Origin: Pilatotrama ljubarskyi
Taxonomy: Eukaryota > Basidiomycota > Agaricomycetes > Polyporales > Polyporaceae
DNA length: 64,000 nt
Reading direction: 5' to 3'
Assembly (NCBI GenBank): GCA_022385805.1
Contig: MU277672.1
Span: 850,012-914,011 of the forward strand
The notes under the pieces are model-generated. The model saw only the letters and a program-made list of their open reading frames with translations, was not told where the DNA came from and did not search any database. Below are positions 32,622 to 44,670 of this stretch, in pieces. Position numbers and translations under genes: made by a program. Numbering within the stretch: position 1 is the first letter of the stretch; every line of letters begins with the position of its first letter.

Positions 32622-33657
32622 TTAGACGTTGCTAGCAGCGCCAGTAGTCGCGGCGGGGACAGCGCCGACTGGCTGAGTGGTAGTGTTATGAGCATACGCT
32701 CCCTTGTCCGTGTACTTGCCCGAGTGGAGGCCGAACGCCGCATAGTCGACGCCGCGGAGTTCCCAAAGGAAGAAGAACAGGAAGACGGGGCCGGCGAGGA
32801 TGTCGAGGATGCCGTACCAGATCATCTCGGAGGTGACCGTGATGACGTTACCACCCTCCGCGCATGCCCATGCAATCGGATATAGGAGGAGAAGGAAAGA
32901 CAGGTACCCAGCAGCCATGAGGTAGCCGCTCCTGAGGGCACCTCCAGCGGCGAAAGTCGTGTGAGGACCATGCCAGAGGAGGACATACCTGAACATTTCC
33001 GTGAGTATATAGACGCGCACCAGTGTTCGACTTATTGAGTTACCAGATGTAGAAGAGAGCAGCTACGCCAAAGGTGTAGTAGCCCCACTTGTACGTGCTG
33101 GGCACAAGGGCAGCGACGAGGCCGGTGATGACAAGCACGACGCCCATGAAGAGGGTCGTGAAGATGTCGGAAAGCGACAGGCCCGTGGCAAGGAGGAGTT
33201 CCAGGAGCAGAAGTGGGAACGTGATGAACCATTGGATGTAGCGGACAAACTAGAAAGGACCACGTCAGACCCTGCGCAGTGCTCTTGCTCTGAGATATAT
33301 ACACACCCAGATCTGCCGGGTGCCGTCACCCCGGAATTCAACGCGGACAGGCGTTGCGCCGAGGTCAGACGCCATAGAGAAGTACGCCAGGGAGCCTGTA
33401 GTAAGGACCACGATGGCAATTTGGTGGAATAGACGCGTCCCGCGAGGTCTCTGGATGGTCATATACGTAGTATACGATATTCAGCTAATACTCCAAACCG
33501 GCATAGCTTTGTGCCAACATACCGTGAACGTCCATGCTACAACTGTGAGCAAAGAAACACCGAAGAGCGAGAAAGCTGCCCAGAGCCAGTCGGAACCACC
33601 CCTTGAGAGATGGTACGTGGCATTCGGAGGGTTGATGTTGAGCGCGTCGTTGCCCAT
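32622..33657 (-). CDS. HSP30/MRH1/YRO2-type opsin-related seven-helix membrane protein (no retinal lysine)
   Basis: The protein starts MGNDALNINPPNATYHLS at 33657 and has seven hydrophobic segments. Helix A: SDWLWAAFSLFGVSLLTVVAW. Helix C: RYIQWFITFPLLLLELLL, aligning to the proton-acceptor helix of microbial rhodopsins with Gln at the Asp85 position and Glu at Asp96 (bacteriorhodopsin numbering). The tryptophan-rich loop includes KWGYYTFGVAALFYIW. Helix G: IWYGILDILAGPVFLFFFLW, with Gly at the Schiff-base Lys216 position. Such proteins are opsin-related, not photoactive; yeast Hsp30, Mrh1 and Yro2 are plasma-membrane stress proteins. The C-terminal tail is Thr/Ala-rich. A perfect heat-shock element lies about 266 bp upstream. 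The exact first exon/intron border (after WTF) is not certain. Confidence 0.88.
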
Positions 33658-34694
33658 TGCGTAGACTGGGGAGAGAACGAGGAGGGTGGGGTTGCGCTAC
33701 AATCGGTAGGGCACCTTGCGGTGAGGTGATGAGGACCCGGTCGGGTATTGCGCTGAATAGCGAAGCGGCCGTGCACCTCCAGACCCTGTTATATAGCGCA
33801 GTGCTGCTGGGCCTCGGGCCTCGTCCCAAGCGTATATCGGACGTCGTGAATAATCGGGATCGGCTTACTCATAGAGCTATGAGAGCGGCCAGGTCGTGGG
33901 TCGCGACGGACTCAGCCAGGAGTTCGTGAACGTTCTCTTGGGTTGGTCAGCGAGGATGAAGGTCTATAGTTCACGCACTCTGCGTCATAGCGTACTTCTC
34001 GATCCCGACGTTGGACGAGAACGTCTCGTCGGACGTGAGACATCTGACTCGCGTCCGACAAAGGCCGCACGAAACATGTCCGAAGACGGCGGGAACTCTC
34101 TTTCCGAGACGACTAGAACCGGAATGACGTTGGCCGCCCAGGTTAACTCCTGTCAAGCGCATGACTGTCCAAAGTGATCGTCTTTTTGGGGTCCAGAGAG
34201 TCGAAGTAGAGCCGAAACGGCCGCCGTTTCTGCGAGATACGACGCGGAGCCCAGATCCTGTAGCATGAGATAGCCCAAAGCGGCCTGAGGTATGGCTGAG
34301 GAAACAGATAGGAGCTCTGAGCAGGCGACCCTGGAAGTTGAAGCCTGCGGGCGCGGTGCGAGCCCGGGTTGCTCGCGCGACGCGCGGGATCGGAGGTTCA
34401 CGGAGGGACGACATAGACAGATATCCATCGGACCTCGGCCTGTCCAAAGCGGATTCGCATCATGCATTGCATCCTGGCGGACATACTGAGGAGATGGCGT
34501 GCATACAATGCCATGCTCGGATGAGGTCGACGGTACTGCTATCCAGACAGTCGACCGAGGTACGCGGGGCTGCGCATGGAGGTCGACGAGCTCGAGCTCG
34601 GGTGGGAGTATACTGTATCGCGGAAGAGCCGTGAAGCGCCCGTTTGCAGTTGACGGGACCTGCTCGGGCGCTTCCTCGAGCCACGGACTTCGCG
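33658..34694. other. Intergenic 1 kb: divergent promoters of the HSP30-like and RRM genes
   Basis: Short frames on both strands have no recognisable family. The region contains a perfect three-unit heat-shock element at 33923-33935, listed separately. Nothing else could be assigned. Confidence 0.45.
33923..33935. promoter_or_regulatory. Heat-shock element TTCnnGAAnnTTC upstream of the HSP30-like gene
   Basis: Three perfectly spaced inverted pentamer units (TTCgtGAAcgTTC) form a consensus Hsf1 trimer site, about 266 bp upstream of the HSP30-like start codon. Chance occurrence of such a site is low in 1 kb. The match with a heat-inducible family supports function; binding is inferred. Confidence 0.6.
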
Positions 34695-35543
34695 ATGGCC
34701 GCCACCCGTACAGCACTCCAAAAAGTCAGCAAGGAGGTCTTCGAGGGTCAGCTCCTCTCCAACTGCCCGTTTTCCACCACCGTCTGAAATGTATGCATAG
34801 GAAAGCCTCCCACGCTGCACATAGAGCTGTCGGGTCTCCCTCGCACCGCGCTACCCCACGACCTAAGGAGACTATGTGGGAAGAACAAGGTCGAAAACGT
34901 TGCGAACGGTGCGTACTATCCTAGAATCTGCGAAAGAGTGCCTCTGAACTTCTGTATCCCTGCTCATAGTTGCCATTGACTATAAACGTTTCCGACCGTC
35001 AGGGAATGGCCTGCTCAGTTTCGCACGTTTGGAACATGCCGCCGCTGCCCACAAAGCTCTCGATAATGCTGTTGTGGGTGGCAAGAGAGTCACGGCACGT
35101 CGCACTAGCACCGTACCCGAAATTCCTCGCGCGCGAGGACCAAAGGGTATATTGGAAGCAGCTGAACGAGGCGCAGTAAGCGGGAATGGGCCCAGTGGAG
35201 GTATCACAGGCTCAGGACGGAACGTGGTGCTCTATGGCCTACCCGGCAAGATGCTCGCTGTGCACTTGGTGGACGGCCTCCGGAACTTCAAGCTGGCTGG
35301 AACGGAGTACGGCAGGGAAGTCGTCGTCAAGATGGACGCAACGTAAGTACCCGTCGGTTCTGGCTCGTTTCGTCGTCCTCATGCTCTCATCCCAGTGGGC
35401 GCCTGACATCCTCGTCTCGTTTTCTTGTTCGCTTATCGACGGTCTCAGAGGCATATCGCCTCGTCCGTAGGCTCCACATGCAGCCATGGCGACCGGACTT
35501 GTTTGGCGACAGGTATAGCCTACGGGCTTTCGTTGTGTGGTAG
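34695..35543 (+). CDS. RRM-containing RNA-binding protein, unnamed family
   Basis: Four exons (34695-34746, 34801-34908, 34970-35342, 35396-35543) encode 226 residues. The product begins MAATRTALQKVSKEVFEGKPP and then shows an RRM-like unit: LHIELSGLPRTALPHDLRRL (RNP2-like), then GNGLLSFARLEHAAAAHKAL (RNP1-like). A second, shorter unit begins NVVLYGLPGKM, continues LTSSSRFLVRL and EAYRLVRRLHM, and ends RYSLRAFVVW. The last intron (35343-35395) was placed by the CCCAG acceptor. The two later CAG/GAG acceptors break the EAYRLVRRLHM helix, which is why this model was chosen. The start is rich in Ala, Arg, Thr and Lys, so mitochondrial import is possible. Target RNA unknown. Convergent with CBP20. 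Confidence 0.7.
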
Positions 35544-35728
35544 ATGGTTAGGGTCGGATTATATCTACGCTACGCCTGGCAAACCTTTGCGGTACATATA
35601 TTGCCAATTAATCGCCTTCGAGAGTTGGGCAGCAGCAGTGGATTGGCGCATGAATTATATAAAAATAGTCGATGAAGATACAGCGTACGAAAGCAGAAGG
35701 CATCACAACAGGGAACACTGCAAGTATC

Positions 35729-36623
35729 TCACATACGGTCCGCGTCGTGTTCTGGTTCGTCCACTCGCGCACGAGGTTCCTGTTTCGTACGGTCAGTAGA
35801 TGAGCGAGCTGCGATGTCATAGACACTCACTCCTCGCCCAGCGTCGCCTTCGTCCTCTGGAGACCTCGCACGCTTGAGCGTAGTCTCCTGATTGTGCTCA
35901 GCCTTCCAGTCACCACCACCGCCAGCAACGGCTCCCGGTACGTCTTGGGCGTCGTTGTACCGCTCTTCGACCTCCCGTCTGCGCTCCGCTTCCATTCGTT
36001 GCGCTTGAGCTCCCCATCCCCCACGGCCGGGATCGTAGTCTTGTCTGTGCTCGTCTCTGACCTAACATGACACCTCAGAAGAGACACTGCACACTGGAGA
36101 TACGCATACATACCTGCCCTCCGCTCTTGCCCCTCCCGAATTGCCTGCCGTCTCGGTAGCCTAGGTCAAGGTCGCACCGGATGATGCGCTCATCAAGCTT
36201 GGTACCACTGATGTATCGAAGGCAAGCTAGTGCCTCCGCGTGAGTGTAATATTCAACGAAACAGAAACCGCACGGCGTCCTACAAGACAGGGGCTGACAG
36301 GTCAGCTAATGCCCCTACAAGTGAGCCGCAGTGACGTACCTAGTGTTGCGGTCCAACCCCATGATTATACGCTTGATCCCTCCACCATCCTCAGGAGTGG
36401 TACACTTGGAAAAGAGCTCATATATCTGTTCTTCCGTAGTATAGAAGCTGAGGTTTCCGACCTACTCAGGGGGTTGAGCACACGGGAAGACAATACTCGA
36501 GATGTGGCGCACGTAAAGAGTACTCGTCTTCGCGAGCAGCTCATTTTGGGTCTGACGGTCTACCCTCGACTGGGAATCCTTGTAGTTCGAGGGCTGATCG
36601 AGAGGGGTGACAATGTGGGCCAT
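35729..36623 (-). CDS. CBC2: Nuclear cap-binding complex small subunit CBP20
   Basis: The start at 36623 gives [16 protein letters not shown]. The RRM follows: RNP2 [20 protein letters not shown] (spliced after LYV), then [15 protein letters not shown]1 [18 protein letters not shown], and the cap-binding tail [19 protein letters not shown] followed by [12 protein letters not shown]. Aromatic and Asp residues that clamp the m7G cap are in these blocks. After [17 protein letters not shown] comes an Arg/Glu-rich tail ([13 protein letters not shown]) ending EPEHDADRM. The last intron (35780-35830) is 51 nt, a multiple of three with no stop. CBP20 with CBP80 binds nascent mRNA caps for splicing and export. 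Head-to-head with RPT3: 216 bp between start codons. Confidence 0.93.
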
Positions 36624-36839
36624 GGCCGCGGCGGATTTGGTCGTAAAGCGAATGCAATTCGAGGCCTGAGTGAACGTCCGGTGAAGAACGCTGGGAACTG
36701 TAAGCGCCCATGATGGAAGTGTATTGGGCTCACGTGCGGAGCGAGACGCGTCGTTCTCAGCGGCCGCGTCAGCTCTACGCTCTGCACGACACACTCGCCC
36801 TCGCCATCACTGCCCTCCTCGCACAAACGACTTGCAAAC

Positions 36840-38482
<1,643 letters not shown>

Positions 38483-39558
38483 TGCGTTCTGTCTGTTGTC
38501 GTGGTAAGTTTTCCATGACGTGTCGGTTGTCGAATCGTCCTAATCCTCTCGTCTTCCACAGGTTCCGTGTGTATTCTACTGGACAATATATTCCTTGCAT
38601 CTCGAGTTCGGTAGGCGTGAGTCCTTCTCAGGAACAGCTCTTCACTTTAGTGCTCCATCGTTTTCACCGCCCGATGGAGCACTCATTCAGAGAGCGAGAT
38701 TGATATCTCATGATGGTCCCGTGCATTTTTGCCTCGCCCTCCGTTGGCCACTCAGTGGTCGGGCAGAGAGCGCTCAGGTGTTCTCTGTGTGGAGGGTGTG
38801 GTTCACAGGCGGGAAACATCCGTCTATAGCGATGTCATGTATGCATGTCCATATGAGGTATGTTCCCCTTCCCCATATTTGTACATCTCTTGCTTATGAT
38901 TCAACCCAGAGTCGACGAATATATATCTTTCTTAGCCATGACTCGTTGCGTGTCTCCTTACGCTCTCCAACACTCTGGGTGGCGTTTATTGTCATACACG
39001 ACCATCCTCATTTTATGGGAGCAAGAACGATCCTACACGCCCCCGCTCTAGCGGCTGCCTTCAGAATAGTGAAGGTCGTCGACTCGTACAGGAGGTGACA
39101 TACTCATGTACCCGTCGTATCGTTGTTTATGCTGCAATATATCTGCGTGCTTCATTCTACACGATGTACCGTGTGCATCGTTACTTCATTTCTCCGAGGT
39201 GAGTTGACCTGTTGGTCTCACGCACTGCGTGGTACTGACGCGGGGGTTGCCTGAAGCTCGCGAGCGCATGTAAGCATTCACGAGGTCGCTCTCAGGCACT
39301 CTGGGTGGCGTTCGTCGTACAACGCGTCCACCCTCAGTCAGAAGAGCAAGAGTGATATGTGCCTGTACTCGAATCGCACCACCCGTCTCCTTGGCGGTGC
39401 CTCCGACGAGTTGGAGGTCGTCGAATGAGAAAGGCGGTGACATGCCGCTCGTGTACTTCCGTAGTAGTTCTCATATAATGCATCTAGCAATCAATACACT
39501 TTTGACCTTCGACTTCCACCTCCCTGCTTCTGGTCTGCGTGTTCCTTAGATAGATGTA
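38483..39558. other. Intergenic between convergent RPT3 and P5C reductase genes
   Basis: A 1.08 kb spacer. Plus-strand frames (for example the 167-codon frame from 38595) have no family resemblance and a codon composition unlike the neighbours. I see no RNA gene, repeat or regulatory site. Confidence 0.4.
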
Positions 39559-40814
39559 CTACTTCTTTCCTGGCTGGCCAAGCTCGCTCGCGCGCTCCGT
39601 CGCAACCTGGATGGCCCGGGCGATTGTAGAGCGTACCCGCCCGTCTTCCATAGCGAGCAGTCCGGCGATCGTGCAACCACCGGGCGCTGGAAGGGCGGAG
39701 ACGTGAGCTTGCTAGACCTTCTAGACCAACGGAGACGTACTCGTTACAGCATCCTTGAGCTGGGCAGGATGAGTGCCTGCCTGCAGAGTCATGCGTGCTG
39801 CGCCCTGCAATGCTGCACGAACTCCATCAGCTTCTGCTCGTCTCCGTCGCCAGGCACGCCCTCGAGAAAGCAGGAATGTACGTACTCTGCGCGGCGAGTT
39901 CGAGCGCCTCGGCGCGGGGGAGGCCCATCATGACACCGCCGTCTGCCATGGCCTCGAGGAAGATGCACGCGAAGGCGGGGCCCGAACCGGAGAGCGCCGT
40001 GCACGCGTCGAAGTGCTTCTCCTCGAGGAAGCGGCAGCGGCCGATGGAGGAGAAGATGTTGAGGATGATCGACCGCTCGAGCTCGAGCGCATCCGAGGGC
40101 GGGAGCGTGCTGACCACGGTCATGCCCTCGCGGATCTGTGCGCACGATCGGGTCGGTCAGCGCCCGTTGCATTGTGCGTGCGCGCGGGTAGGACAACGGA
40201 AGGAGGGAGGCAGACATACTTTGCAGGGGGTGTTCGGCATCGCGCGGACGACTTTTGTGGAGGGTCCGACCATGGCTTCGAGCTGGGAGATGGTCACGCC
40301 GGCCAGGATGCTGATGAGGAGCTTGCCCTCGAGGGCCTCCTTCATCCCGGGCTCGCTCAGGATCGTGTTCGCGAGCTGGGGCTTACAGCTGGATGTTGCG
40401 ATGTGTATGAACGTTCTCGCATCAAACACGGAAGCCGGCTCACCATAGCAGGACGACATTCGACTCGCGGACGGCCTGTACGTTGCCGCCGCGCACGATC
40501 TCGACGCTGCGACCGAGGGTCCCGGAGGCGAAGAAGGCGAGGCCGAGCTTTTTTGCTGTCTCCTCGCGGCTGACGCAGGCGATGAAGCGAGACGGGAGGG
40601 ACTCGTCCTCGAGGGTCTGGGGCGTGACGGTGCCTGGGGTGTGAGACTCCCACTTTGGGTGCGGAACAGCATTGGACGACTTGGCCTCAAGACTGGCGAG
40701 GACGCCGGAGAGGACGGCGACGCCCATGGTGCCGCATCCTGGGGGTAGGATGAGGGGTGGTCAGACGGAGGAGGGTGTGCGGGAGTGACCTAAAACACAG
40801 AGCGTATAGCCCAT
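39559..40814 (-). CDS. PRO3: Pyrroline-5-carboxylate reductase (proline biosynthesis)
   Basis: Exon 1 (from 40814) encodes MGYTLCVL and splices in phase 1 to GCGTMGVAVLSGVL, rebuilding the Rossmann dinucleotide motif. The NADPH domain continues with VQAVRESNVVLLW and CKPQLANTILSEPGM, then LLISILAGVTISQLE and VVRAMPNTPCK. The C-terminal dimerisation domain holds the family signature DACTALSGSGPAFACIFLEAMADGGV, then [30 protein letters not shown]. The enzyme reduces P5C to proline. About four introns. Divergent from ALG13, with 246 bp between starts; that spacer holds two TGACTCG near-matches to the general-control site. Confidence 0.93.
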
Positions 40815-41060
40815 GGCGGGCAGGGGTCGTCAGGTGAGCGGGGCTGTCTGCGGGCCCTGGTCTGTTGATGGGACAGATCACCGGAAGGCGAGAGAGCGAG
40901 GGCAGAGGCGAGCGTATATGAACACCAGTACTGCGTGGCGTCAACGTCGAGGATGTGTGCAGACGAGCCCCGCACGAGTTGTTTGCCCATGTCCGAGTCA
41001 CTCGCGCACCCCGCCTCCCCGCGCACCCCGTCGCCGTCTGACTCGTCTGCCGACCACCGC

Positions 41061-41751
41061 ATGCATGTCTTCGTGACCGTCGGATCCACGCGCTTCGACG
41101 CCCTCGTCCAGAAGATCCTCTCCCCACCCGTGCTCGACGTCCTCCGCGCGCGGGGATACCACTCACTCGACGTCCAATGCGGTAACTCGGATTTCGACAC
41201 CCCCCAGTTCCAGCAGCGCACCGGCGACCACTGGCAGCGCACAGACGGCAGTCTCGAGCTCAATGTATGGCGGTTCAAGCCTTCTCTCAAGGAGGATTAC
41301 GAGCGCGCTGATTTGATCATCAGCCATGCAGGTATATTCTCTTTCCCCGCATCGCTCTCCTCTCCTCTCGTCCGACCCGCTCCCCTTCCCCAGGTTCCGG
41401 CACGATCATAGACGTCCTCCGCCTCGGCAAGCCCCTCATCGTCGTCCCCAACCCCACCCTGCTCGACAACCACCAGGAGGAGTTGTCCGACGCGCTCGTA
41501 GGACTGGGGCATTTGAGGTCGTCCACTGTCGCGTGAGCGTGATTTGCGTCAATGCGGTCTGTTCGTGTTTCTAACCTCTCCCGACCGCGCGGAACAGCGA
41601 TCTCCCGCATGCCATAGAGAAGCTGGACCCGACGGAGCTCGTTCCGTTCCCCCAATTCGACGGCAGCAGGTTTCGGGAGCTGCTCGACGAGGAGATGGGC
41701 TTCGTCGATCACGATCACGCTCCCAAGAACTTGAACGGCGCGAGGCGCTGA
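41061..41751 (+). CDS. ALG13: UDP-GlcNAc transferase catalytic subunit ALG13
   Basis: Three exons give about 190 residues. The start [16 protein letters not shown] is the canonical ALG13 N-terminus (GT28 C-terminal-domain fold). Then come [10 protein letters not shown] and [17 protein letters not shown], rejoined across the first intron, and [17 protein letters not shown], the UDP-GlcNAc site. ALG13 binds the membrane protein ALG14 at the ER and adds the second GlcNAc of the dolichol-linked N-glycan precursor. There is no transmembrane segment, as expected. The last exon adds [11 protein letters not shown] and a charged tail. It is followed in tandem by TRM9, 178 bp downstream. Confidence 0.93.
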
Positions 41752-41929
41752 CGGTGATCCTCTCTCCTGCTTTCTCTTCCAACTCGTACTCTAAGGGGCT
41801 TCGGCTCTCTGTATCGTCGCCGCCATCCACCGCCAACGTATCTGTGTTATACCCCACTACTGTAGCATCCGAACTTGCAATAGCATCCCGCCTGCATCTC
41901 ATCTCCCTACGCTCTTTGGTTCTCCGTCA

Positions 41930-43030
41930 ATGCCGAACGTGAAGGCGACCACCGTGTCTGCCGAAAACCCGCAGACGTACGAGGACGCGCACGTCCACGC
42001 GGTATACGACGAGATCGCGCCGCACTTCTCCTCGACGCGCTACAAGGTGAGCTCGAGCCCAGAACGACTGCTTCTTGCTTCGTCCTGAAAGAGTTTGATC
42101 CTCGGACAAGCCGTGGCCTATCATTGCCGCCTTCCTCTCTTCTCTGCCCACAGGCTGGGTCGGCGTCGACCTCGGCACGGGCAACGGGAAGTACCTGCCT
42201 CTGCCATCAGAGCGGCCGGGCAGCGTGTGGACGATCGGGCTCGACCGAAGCAGGAACCTGCTCGGGATCGCGAAGCATGCGGGCGGCGTTGAGCGCGAGG
42301 TCGTCTGGGGGGACGTCCTCGACAGACCGTTCAGGCTGGGAGCGTTTGTCAGTACCGTTGTCTCCTTGCTCTTCGCCCGTATGAGCTGAAAGAGCGTATT
42401 TCGCAGGACTACGCCATCTCGATAGCTACTATCCACCATCTGGCTACTCCTGCAAGGCGGAAGGCCGCAGTGAAGGTGAGAAGCGCTTGCCGTATCTCTT
42501 GAGCCGACTGGGCAAGGGCTCATGCGATCATGCAGAGATTACTGGAGAGCATCTCGCCTTCTCACGGACGCGCTCTGATTTACGTATGGGCGATCGAGCA
42601 AGATGAGCTTTCGAAGCGAAGCATACCGGGTACCTCAGGCTCGGCGAGTCCTGAGCCCGAAGGGCAGAAAAACTCAACGGGGAAGGGACAGGACGTGTTC
42701 GTGCCGTGGGTCCTCGCGCAGCCGGCAGAGCCCAAATCGAAGACCCGGAGGAGAGGCAAGGAGGACGATCGAAGAGAGATGGGCGCGAGGGATGGGACGC
42801 CTCCTACCGCTCCGAGGGTCTACGACAGGTATTACCACATGTTCGCGAAAGGAGAGCTCAACGACCTCGTTGTAGAGGCGGCGGGTGAGCTGGAGCTGCA
42901 GGTCGGCGAACCAAACGCCGAAAGCGAGCAGTCCAAGAGTGGTGAGGCAGGAGTGTATGGTGTGCAGATCGTTCAGGATGGTTGGGAGAGATCGAACTAT
43001 TATGTAGAGCTGCGTCGATGGACACAGTGA
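41930..43030 (+). CDS. TRM9: tRNA (carboxymethyluridine) methyltransferase TRM9
   Basis: Four exons encode a protein of about 290 residues starting MPNVKATTVSAENPQTYE. It has the family entry motif HAVYDEIAPHFSSTRYK, then PWPIIAAFL, SAM motif I VDLGTGNGKYLPL, and LDRSRNLLGIAKH. AISIATIHHLATPARR and GRALIYVWAIEQDE follow. A Lys/Arg/Glu-rich insert (about residues 190-230) precedes VYDRYYHMFAKGELNDLV, the conserved C-terminal signature of Trm9/ALKBH8. The protein ends in SNYYVELRRW. With Trm112 it methylates wobble cm5U to mcm5U in tRNA-Arg/Glu and similar. No AlkB domain, as in fungi. Tandem with ALG13. Confidence 0.92.
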
Positions 43031-43200
43031 ACCTATCCTTGCGTGAATGTCGTCGAGTCGTCAACCAGGGTATCCGTCGAGCACGACCAAAGCACGCTTT
43101 TCACAATGAATTGTGGTAGCTCATCGGCACACCCGAGGGGTATGTTTTGGACGCGAGGCAAAGCAGTGAGGTAAAGTACAACGGAACCCAATGAAGCATA

Positions 43201-43954
43201 TCACTCGCTCGCAGCCATGACTGCAGAACACAATGGTCAGTCTCTCGCACTCAGCAGGTCTCAAAGAATAGCGACACGCACTCGCGTTGATCAGGTCACC
43301 TCCGCTCTCCTTCAGTACCCGGACAGCCTTGGCGCGTGAGCAGCCGACCTGTTGGATGACGAGTTCGATGTCCTTGGGGTCGACGCCGGTCTCGTCGACG
43401 TTGCCGTCCTCCTCGACCGCCTCAAGCTCAGGGATATCGTCGTCATCACCGCCGTCGCCGCCCGCACCCGAGCTCTCGAGGTTGGGCACGCCCGCACCCG
43501 CGCCGCTCGCGAGCTGCTGAGCGGCGGAGAGCTGCGCTTGCGAGTTCATGTCCTCGATCTGCGGCAAACCCGTTCATATGCTGGTTCCGATGCAGTAGAC
43601 GCATCGGACGTACCTTGGCCTCACCGAAGACGATGTAGCAGTCGCTGTTTGGCGACTTGTACACGTCGGGGTTGGCGATCACGAACAGAACCTATCACGA
43701 TGGCTCGGTTTACTTTCTGTACATACACGAATCGCTGGAGGACGTACGTTCTTGGGCCTCCGGAGGGTGACGCGGGTGATGCCAGGCACCTTCTTCAGTC
43801 CAAGGCTGAGCAGAGCCTTGCGGGCCTTGCGCTCGGAGCGCGACTGGATCTTGTCGAGCGCCGCCTGCGAGGTCGGGTCCTCCTCGTGGTCGTGATCGTG
43901 GTCATGCTCGTGCTCCGAGTGGTCAGAGTGGACTTCCTCGATGGTGGCGGACAT
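43201..43954 (-). CDS. EGD2: Nascent polypeptide-associated complex subunit alpha (NAC-alpha)
   Basis: The start at 43954 gives [16 protein letters not shown] with an unusual His/Asp/Glu-rich N-terminus ([12 protein letters not shown]). Then comes the NAC domain: [30 protein letters not shown], then [13 protein letters not shown] and [11 protein letters not shown] Gly/Ala/Glu linker leads to the C-terminal UBA domain, [20 protein letters not shown]. The last exon is tiny and adds IMAASE after [11 protein letters not shown]; unspliced RNA would instead continue into a longer tail. NAC-alpha pairs with NAC-beta at the ribosome exit tunnel. A TTAGGG-type box (44175-44186) lies 221 bp upstream. 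Confidence 0.94.
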
Positions 43955-44670
43955 CTCTGCATAGACGGGGCATTCGCAGTCAGCGCCTGGGTGCTACATC
44001 CAGAAGGCCGCGCAGCAATCCATCCCATCCGCGGGGGGTATCGGCCATGCGGACAGCATAGAAGTACAGACGGCGAGAAGGGCGCGCTCACCGATGGTTT
44101 TGGTGGAGGCTGGGGTCGTAGGGGGTGCTCGCTGTGGGCGACGGTGGCGAAGAGGCGGGGAGTCGGGACACGCGTAACCCTAACCCTGGAGTCAGACTCT
44201 GTCAATACGCACCGGCGCCTCCAACGCTCACTTCACTCTACTCGTCTCATTCGTTCGCGATGCTGTTCGAAGCAGTCACATCTGCCATACTAGCATGCCG
44301 GTCAGCCCGCCTGCAGTCTGTTTTATGCTTTCAGCGCTGTGTATCGCGCTGAGACGACCCCTCGACCGGACGCCCACTCCCGCTCGCGCACATGTCCATG
44401 CGGCGGGTGAACGTATGGTATCGACAGCAAGTAGTAACCGCTTGCGCCTTCAGCAAGTTGCTTAGATCCCCTCGTCATCGGCGAATGGGATTGAGCCGGT
44501 CTTCTGTCCTGGCTGGGCTACTGTGCTGCGTCTGGCTTCTCAGTCGATCCCGACTCCAACGACGTACTGTGATGCTTGGACGACGTCATGCGCATCCCCT
44601 CCCCATATAAGCTGGAGGAGGCCTCCGCCTGCTCTCCCTCCTCGAGACCCCCTGTCGTAGACACGCAGCT
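43955..44670. other. Divergent intergenic region between NAC-alpha and the OBAP homologue
   Basis: A 716 bp spacer serving both promoters. It holds the TAACCCTAACCC box at 44175-44186. The 313-codon plus-strand frame that begins at 43352 and runs into this spacer is antisense to NAC-alpha and is not considered real. Confidence 0.45.
44175..44186. promoter_or_regulatory. TAACCCTAACCC box (TTAGGG type), possible Tbf1-like site
   Basis: Two tandem CCCTAA units sit 221 bp upstream of the NAC-alpha start. In many fungi TTAGGG-type boxes bound by Tbf1-like factors regulate ribosomal-protein and translation genes. The functional link is inferred; two units are too few to be telomeric. Confidence 0.4.

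Noticed and set aside
35440..35470. Short C-terminal exon ending GISPRP-stop for the RRM gene
   Set aside because: Uses a later AG and drops the conserved SSRFLVRL and EAYRLVRRLHM segments that the CCCAG acceptor at 35391-35395 restores.
43352..44293. 313-codon plus-strand open frame
   Set aside because: Antisense to NAC-alpha, whose exons are unmistakable. The open frame is a by-product of the GC-rich, repetitive coding sequence.
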